The translations under genes and the position numbers were made by a program. The notes under the pieces were generated by a model that was given only the letters and a program-made list of their open reading frames with translations, searched no databases and was not told the origin of the DNA. DNA of 9,774 bases from JBBQIY01 sp964618405 (lineage in GTDB: Bacteria; Verrucomicrobiota; Kiritimatiellia; RFP12; UBA3636), in NCBI GenBank assembly GCA_964618405.1, contig CAZUAY010000148.1, positions 1 to 9,774 of the forward strand. The letters are read 5' to 3'. This document shows, piece after piece, positions 5,592 to 9,774 of this stretch; position 1 is the first letter of the stretch, and each line of letters starts with the position of its first letter.

Positions 5592-6953
5592 ATGTACGAT
5601 CTTATTATTCTGGGTGGAGGCCCTGGCGGTTATCTTGCAGCAGAAAGGGCGGGTGCCGCCGGTCTCTCGACCTTGCTGATTGAGAAAAATAAACTCGGTG
5701 GTGTCTGCCTCAACGAAGGGTGCATCCCCTCGAAGACTTTGCTCAACAGCGCCAAGATTTATGACCATGCTCGCAACGGGCAGAAGTATGGCGTCACGTC
5801 GGAAAATGCGAAGATTGACCAAGCCGTTGTGATTGCTCGCAAGAACAAGGTTGTCAAGATGCTCGTCTCCGGTGTTGGCCAAGCGATGAAGGCCGCCAAG
5901 GTCACGGTCAAAGAAGGATTTGGCGAGATTGTCGGTCGCCTCGATGGCGTGATCCGCGTGAAGGTCGGTAACGAGACATTCGAAGGTAAGCGCCTGATCA
6001 TCGCAACGGGTTCAGAGGCAGTTGTGCCGCCCATCCCCGGCGTGAAGGAAGGCCTTGCGGCTGGAACCGTACTCACGAACCGCGAGATTCTCGATCTCCA
6101 AGTCATCCCCAAGACGATGGTCGTGGTCGGTGGCGGCGTGATCGGGCTTGAAATGGCTGGCTATTTCCAGACCTGCGGCTGCCAGGTGACGGTAATTGAA
6201 ATGCTCGATCACATTGCCGGTGCTGCTGATCGCGAGATGTGTTCGCTGTTGCAAAAAGCCTTCGAGAAGAAGGGGATTAAATTCCATCTCAACTGTCAGG
6301 TGACGGCCGTCAAGGATGGCTTTGTTGAATTCACAGACAAGGGCGAGACGAAGCGTGCAGACGCGGAGTATACGCTCATGAGCGTAGGCCGCCGTGCGGT
6401 GACGCGCGGAGTCGGGCTCGAATCGATAGGCGTGCTCGTTGAGCGCGGACGCATCGTTACGGATGCACAGGGACGCACCAATGTCCCTGGTGTCTTCGCC
6501 GTCGGTGATGTCAATGGCGTTTGGATGTTGGCGCATGCCGCGTATCGCGAAGCCGAGGTGGCGATCAATACCATTCTCGGTAAGAAAGACGTCATGCGCT
6601 ATCACGCGATGCCTTCGGTGATCTATACGAACCCCGAGATGGGCTTTGTTGGCGAAACCGAGGAGACCTGCAAAGAGAAGGGGATTGAGTACCGCAAGGT
6701 CACGCTGCCCATGAGCTACAGCGGACGCTACCTTGCCGAGAACGAAGGAGGGGAGGGGAAAATTAAACTCCTCGTCGATCCCGTTCACAATCGCTTACTC
6801 GGCTGCCACCTCATCGGTAGCTACGCATCGGAGATCATTCTCTCTGTCGGAATCATTATTGAGACCGAAATGCGAATCGACGACATTAAAGAAATCATCT
6901 TCCCGCACCCAACGGTCGGCGAAGTTATCCGCGAAGCAATTTTTCACGTCTAA
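5592..6953 (+). CDS. lpdA: Dihydrolipoyl dehydrogenase, E3
   Basis: 453 residues, typical length. It reoxidises the dihydrolipoyl arm of E2 with FAD and reduces NAD+. Visible: FAD-binding GGGPGG (8-13); redox disulfide GGVCLNEGCIPSK with C39 and C44; second Rossmann motif VVGGGVIGLE (178-187) for NAD; the second FAD motif VPGVFAVGDVNG (308-319); dimer-interface active site HPTVGE with H439 and E444. The acidic residue at the end of the second NAD strand (E203, VTVIEM) suits NAD+. ATG 5592 is chosen over upstream in-frame starts because the protein begins MYDLIILGGG as in the family, and AGGGAGG (5577-5583), inside the end of the E2 gene, serves as ribosome binding site. No N-terminal lipoyl domain is present, unlike some E3 proteins. 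Confidence 0.95.
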   Translation: MYDLIILGGGPGGYLAAERAGAAGLSTLLIEKNKLGGVCLNEGCIPSKTLLNSAKIYDHARNGQKYGVTSENAKIDQAVVIARKNKVVKMLVSGVGQAMKAAKVTVKEGFGEIVGRLDGVIRVKVGNETFEGKRLIIATGSEAVVPPIPGVKEGLAAGTVLTNREILDLQVIPKTMVVVGGGVIGLEMAGYFQTCGCQVTVIEMLDHIAGAADREMCSLLQKAFEKKGIKFHLNCQVTAVKDGFVEFTDKGETKRADAEYTLMSVGRRAVTRGVGLESIGVLVERGRIVTDAQGRTNVPGVFAVGDVNGVWMLAHAAYREAEVAINTILGKKDVMRYHAMPSVIYTNPEMGFVGETEETCKEKGIEYRKVTLPMSYSGRYLAENEGGEGKIKLLVDPVHNRLLGCHLIGSYASEIILSVGIIIETEMRIDDIKEIIFPHPTVGEVIREAIFHV

Positions 6954-6971
6954 GTTAAGGAGATCCACACT

Positions 6972-9449
6972 ATGGCCAAGCAACTGTTTATCAACCCGGC
7001 AGATGTCCGGAAGTCCAGCTTTATTAAATTCGACAAAATTCCGGTCTGTCAATACAGCAAGACCATCAAAGAGGAATCAGCGCTCTACACGAAGGCCGAT
7101 TTCCTACGCATCTACTCGCACATGCGCATGATTCGCGAATTCGAAACCATGCTGTACTCGATCAAGACCACGAACGCCTACAACGGTCTTGAATACAACA
7201 ACCCCGGCCCAGCGCATCTTTCCATGGGCCAGGAGGCCTCTGCGGTTGGACAAGCCTTTTTGCTGACGCCAGACGATTACATCTTCGGATCGCATCGTAG
7301 CCACGGCGAGATTCTCGCCAAAGGTCTTTCCTCTATCCATCAGCTTGATGATAAGTCCCTGCTATCGATCATGGAAAACTTTCTCGGTGGCGCGGCCTAC
7401 CGCATCATTGAACAAGCGAACAAGAGTCGCGGCTTGAGCGTCAAGCAACTGGCCGTCGAATTCCTCGTTTACGGCGCACTTGCTGAAGTCTTCGCGAAGG
7501 AAACCGGTTTCAACAAGGGCCTCGGCGGCTCGATGCACGCCTTCTTTCTGCCCTTCGGTATTTATCCGAACAACGCCATCGTCGGCGGCTCTGCCGACAT
7601 CTCCGTCGGGGCTGCACTCTTCAAAAAAGTAAACCGTAAGCCCGGCGTCGTGGTGTGTAACATTGGTGACGGTGCGATGGGTCGCGGCCCTGTGTGGGAA
7701 GCGATGTCCTTCGCGTCCATGGACCAGTTCCGCACCCTCTGGGATGACGATATGAAGGGCGGACTGCCCTTGCTCTTCAACGTCATGAACAACCAGTACG
7801 CGATGGGCGGACAAACTCGCGGCGAGACCATGGGCTACGATTTCGCAGCTCGCATCGGCGCGGGTGTCAACCGCGATCAAATGCATGCAGAACGCGTCGA
7901 TGGCTACAATCCGCTGGCGGTCATCGAAGCGATGACGCGCAAGCTCGCCGTCCTGCGCGAGAAGAAGGGTCCTGTTTTGATGGACACGATTACCTACCGC
8001 TATTCTGGTCATTCGCCTTCTGATGCTGACTCCTATCGCTCAAACGAAGAGAAAGAAATGTGGCAGAAGGAAGATTCGATCACCGCGTTCCGCAAGCAGG
8101 TCGTTGGCGCGAAGCTCGCTACCGAAGCGGACTTCGATGCCCTTGACGAATCGGTCATCCGCACGATCACCGACGCCGTTCGCCTAGCGGCTGACCCTGT
8201 CGTGTCACCACGCATGAATCTCGACGTCACGCCTGACGCAGTCGAAAAGCTCATGTTCTCCAACGAGCGTCGTGTGAAGATGGAAGATAGTCCGGTCGAC
8301 ATGCTTCAGACTCGCGAAGAGAATCTCCGTGTGCAGCAGATCGCGAAGAAGGAACGTTTCGCTTTCGATGCCGACGGTAAGGCCGTTTCCAAGAACAAAG
8401 TTTTTCAACTCCGCGACGGACTTTTCGAGGCCATCCTCGACAAGTATTACGAAGATCCGACGCTCGTCGCTTACGGCGAAGAGAATCGCGACTGGGGTGG
8501 CGCTTTCGCAGTCTACCGTGGCCTGACCGAAGCGGTGCCGTATCATCGCCTCTTCAACTCACCCATCGCTGAAGGCGCAATCATCGGCTCTGCCGTTGGC
8601 TATGCCATGAGCGGTGGTCGTGCGCTGGTCGAGCTCATGTATGCCGACTTCATCGGCTGCGCGGGCGATGAGCTTCTCAACCAGCTCCCCAAGTGGCAGG
8701 CGATGTCTGCTGGTATTCTCAAGATGCCGGTTGTGGTCCGCGTTTCCGTTGGTTCCAAGTATGGTGCCCAGCACTCGCAGGATTGGACTTCACTCTGTAC
8801 GCAAGTTCCAGGGTTGAAGGTTGTGTTCCCCGCAACCCCGTACGATGCCAAGGGCCTCATGGCCACCGCGCTCAACGGAACCGATCCCGTGATCTTCTTT
8901 GAAAGTCAGCGCATCTACGATATTGCTGAACAGTTCCACGAAGGCGGCGTCCCCGTTGAAAGCTACGAGATTCCCTTCGGCGAGCCAGACGTGAAGAAAG
9001 TCGGCAAAGATCTCACGATTCTCAGCCTCGGTGCAACGCTGTATCGTGCGCTTGAAGCTGCGAAGATTTTTGAAGAGAAGCACGGCATTAGTGTTGAAGT
9101 CATCGATGCACGCTCGCTCGTTCCGTTCAACTACGAGAAGGTTATTGAGTCGGTTAAGAAGACTGGCAAGATCATTGTCGCCGGCGACGCCTGTGACCGC
9201 GGATCCTACCTCAGCGAGCTTGCTCGGAACATCGGCGATCTCTGCTTCGACTCACTCGATGCACCCGTCGTGGTCCTCGGATCTCGCAACTGGATTACCC
9301 CAGCTTACGAACTCGAAAACCACTTCTTCCCTCAGCCAAGCTGGTTCATTGACATCTTCCACGAACGCATTCAGCCCATTGCTGGCTACGTCGCGCAGAA
9401 GAGTTTTACTAACATCGAAATGATTCGCCGCAATAAGCTCGGGGTGTAA
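6972..9449 (+). CDS. Fused alpha-beta E1 of a 2-oxoacid (or acetoin) dehydrogenase complex
   Basis: 825 residues combining, in one chain, the subunits usually made as E1-alpha and E1-beta. E1 decarboxylates the 2-oxoacid with thiamine diphosphate and reductively acylates lipoyl-E2. Alpha part (about 40-430): MIREFE (53-58), SHRSHGEILAKG (107-118), GGSMHAFF (185-192), the ThDP/Mg motif starting GDG (232-234) and ending NN (273-274), and the loop YSGHSPSD (344-351; H347). Linker about 431-472. Beta part (about 473-825): GEENRDWGG (502-510), PIAEGAIIG (531-539), GAQHSQDW with H601, and DARSLVPFN (712-720). Two departures from ordinary E1-alpha: roughly 55 extra residues (about 119-175), and a GDG-to-NN spacing near 40 rather than about 28. 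AAGGAG (6957-6962) sits nine bases before ATG. It is the last gene of the operon. Pyruvate is the default substrate guess, not proven by sequence. Confidence 0.94.
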   Translation: MAKQLFINPADVRKSSFIKFDKIPVCQYSKTIKEESALYTKADFLRIYSHMRMIREFETMLYSIKTTNAYNGLEYNNPGPAHLSMGQEASAVGQAFLLTPDDYIFGSHRSHGEILAKGLSSIHQLDDKSLLSIMENFLGGAAYRIIEQANKSRGLSVKQLAVEFLVYGALAEVFAKETGFNKGLGGSMHAFFLPFGIYPNNAIVGGSADISVGAALFKKVNRKPGVVVCNIGDGAMGRGPVWEAMSFASMDQFRTLWDDDMKGGLPLLFNVMNNQYAMGGQTRGETMGYDFAARIGAGVNRDQMHAERVDGYNPLAVIEAMTRKLAVLREKKGPVLMDTITYRYSGHSPSDADSYRSNEEKEMWQKEDSITAFRKQVVGAKLATEADFDALDESVIRTITDAVRLAADPVVSPRMNLDVTPDAVEKLMFSNERRVKMEDSPVDMLQTREENLRVQQIAKKERFAFDADGKAVSKNKVFQLRDGLFEAILDKYYEDPTLVAYGEENRDWGGAFAVYRGLTEAVPYHRLFNSPIAEGAIIGSAVGYAMSGGRALVELMYADFIGCAGDELLNQLPKWQAMSAGILKMPVVVRVSVGSKYGAQHSQDWTSLCTQVPGLKVVFPATPYDAKGLMATALNGTDPVIFFESQRIYDIAEQFHEGGVPVESYEIPFGEPDVKKVGKDLTILSLGATLYRALEAAKIFEEKHGISVEVIDARSLVPFNYEKVIESVKKTGKIIVAGDACDRGSYLSELARNIGDLCFDSLDAPVVVLGSRNWITPAYELENHFFPQPSWFIDIFHERIQPIAGYVAQKSFTNIEMIRRNKLGV

Positions 9450-9452
9450 GGA

Positions 9453-9487
9453 GACAGAAGACAGAATTCAGGAGTCAGAAGCCAGCA
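9453..9487. repeat. Second heptanucleotide repeat (GACAGAA type)
   Basis: Five seven-base units follow the E1 stop by three bases: GACAGAA (9453-9459), GACAGAA (9460-9466), TTCAGGA (9467-9473), GTCAGAA (9474-9480), GCCAGCA (9481-9487). CAG at positions 3-5 is constant. The unit differs from the array at 2911-3046 though the period is the same. It lies in the gap between the E1 gene and the hairpin at 9525. Confidence 0.75.
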
Positions 9488-9524
9488 TCGCTATGCATGT
9501 TTTTTGACCTCTGATTTTACACGT

Positions 9525-9557
9525 GACGCTTCAACAAAGCTAATTTGTTGAAGCGTC
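9525..9557. terminator. Perfect 14-bp stem hairpin after the operon
   Basis: GACGCTTCAACAAA (9525-9538) pairs without mismatch with TTTGTTGAAGCGTC (9544-9557) around loop GCTAA. It lies 75 bases after the E1 stop and is the best candidate for ending the operon transcript or protecting its 3' end. The base following is C with only a TT at 9559-9560, so there is no U tract on the plus strand, nor a good one on the minus strand. Either a non-canonical terminator or a processing/stability hairpin. Confidence 0.5.
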
Positions 9558-9587
9558 CTTCAATATCTAGTCTAAAAAGAAGAATCC

Positions 9588-9734
9588 ATGCCGGCAAACA
9601 CCGCATTGAAAACCAAGATTGAAAAAACACTCAGAGAGCAATTCCCAAACACGGGGGAGACCGTTGATGTGTCGGACGGTTGGGAGACAATATCCACGGT
9701 GGATATTCTCCTCAGTGCCGTAATCGGTCAGTGA
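9588..9734 (+). pseudogene. Small ORF, probably a frame-damaged BolA-like gene start
   Basis: A 48-residue reading frame from ATG 9588 to TGA 9732-9734, with only a weak purine-rich AAGAAGAA upstream. Residues 1-32 (ALKTKIEKTLREQFPNT, then TVDVSDGW) resemble the N-terminal half of BolA/IbaG-type proteins, small partners of monothiol glutaredoxins in iron-sulfur metabolism. The family then expects an NIHV strand. In this frame it is missing, but GDNIH is encoded one base back at 9683-9697, and V-D-I-L-L-S follows in the original frame from 9699. Two opposite one-base slips would restore the family pattern, yet the frame still ends far short of the usual about 80-100 residues, in palindromic sequence. 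I read it as a decayed or truncated gene; a genuine 48-residue peptide or sequencing error are alternatives. The BolA link is from pattern memory and is tentative. Confidence 0.35.
9683..9711. repeat. Quasi-palindrome at the frame break of the BolA-like ORF
   Basis: AATATCCAC (9689-9697) and GTGGATATT (9699-9707) are perfect inverted copies around the single base G9698. The match continues outward as GGAG (9683-9686) against CTCC (9708-9711) after a two-base bulge (AC, 9687-9688). It coincides exactly with the place where the BolA-like frame appears to break, as would be expected from templated quasi-palindrome mutation or from insertion of an inverted sequence. Confidence 0.65.
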
Positions 9735-9764
9735 CCGGGGTGCCCCCGTTGACTGCCCGATTAC
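9720..9764. repeat. Long imperfect hairpin, possible intergenic palindromic repeat
   Basis: GTAATCGG (9720-9727) pairs with CCGATTAC (9757-9764); after one T/C mismatch CAGT (9729-9732) pairs with ACTG (9752-9755), and an inner GGGG/CCCC (9737-9740, 9742-9746) closes the top. The 3' arm and following bases (GCCCGATTACAGTCG, 9755-9769) recur at 96-110 near the other end of the window, suggesting a dispersed element. Directly after it the GTCGCTA heptamer restarts (9766-9774). Confidence 0.55.
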
Positions 9765-9765
9765 A

Positions 9766-9774
9766 GTCGCTAGT
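9766..9774. repeat. Edge of another GTCGCTA heptamer array
   Basis: GTCGCTA followed by GT at the last base of the window is the same unit and phase as the first units at 2911-2924. Only one unit is visible, so whether a full array follows cannot be told. Confidence 0.4.

Noticed and set aside
6012..6788. 258-residue minus-strand open frame opposite E3
   Set aside because: It lies wholly within the E3 gene, whose motifs are intact, and it reads as low-information antisense.
9450..9774. Insertion sequence at the right end of the window
   Set aside because: Hairpins and repeats are present but there is no transposase fragment and no clear terminal inverted repeat pair with target duplication.

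Overview
The window looks like bacterial chromosome of moderate to fairly high G+C. It is dominated by one six-gene metabolic unit: a minus-strand DeoR-type regulator, and a plus-strand operon that starts on the other side of an AT-rich control region. The operon encodes (1) a zinc-type medium-chain dehydrogenase resembling SorE, L-sorbose-1-phosphate reductase; (2) a short-chain dehydrogenase whose C-terminal two thirds resemble SrlD/SorD, glucitol-6-phosphate dehydrogenase, with an unexplained N-terminal extension of about 100 residues; and (3-5) a complete 2-oxoacid dehydrogenase complex: E2 with one lipoyl domain, E3, and an E1 with alpha and beta parts fused in one 825-residue chain. The organism is not directly identifiable. 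The heptamer and hexamer intergenic repeats, palindromic repeats and fused E1 suggest an uncultured anaerobe, perhaps of the Kiritimatiellota/Lentisphaerota side of the PVC group, but this is a weak inference.

Layout: 1-206, unresolved edge sequence with a terminator-like hairpin and a sigma70-like promoter; 207-509 (+), small predicted lipoprotein of unknown function; 533-574, hexamer repeat in the convergent gap; 581-1339 (-), DeoR regulator; 1340-1634, divergent control region with repeated GTGTTA-type half sites and a strong extended -10 promoter; 1635-2903 (+), SorE-like; 2911-3046, degenerate heptanucleotide array filling the gap inside the operon; 3071-4183 (+), SrlD-like; 4202-5590 (+), E2; 5592-6953 (+), E3; 6972-9449 (+), E1 alpha-beta fusion; 9453-9487, a second, different heptamer repeat; 9525-9557, perfect 14-bp stem hairpin; 9588-9734 (+), small ORF that looks like a frame-damaged BolA-like gene start, running into two consecutive hairpins; 9766-9774, the heptamer type of 2911 begins again at the window edge.

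Functional model (inference from family resemblance): SorE-type reduction of a ketose 1-phosphate to glucitol 6-phosphate, then SrlD-type oxidation to fructose 6-phosphate, would feed glycolysis. The E1/E2/E3 complex would take the resulting pyruvate (or another 2-oxoacid or acetoin) to an acyl-CoA. The DeoR protein, a family that usually senses phosphorylated sugars, is well placed to control the operon. No transporter, PTS component or kinase is visible, so substrate entry is unexplained. A rival reading is 2,3-butanediol/acetoin catabolism, which also combines a zinc ADH, an SDR and an E1/E2/E3 complex.

The most unusual DNA-level features are a perfect 20-bp palindrome with a partial second copy translated in frame in the E2 interdomain linker, tandem repeats in nearly every intergenic gap, and the quasi-palindrome at the break point of the BolA-like ORF.
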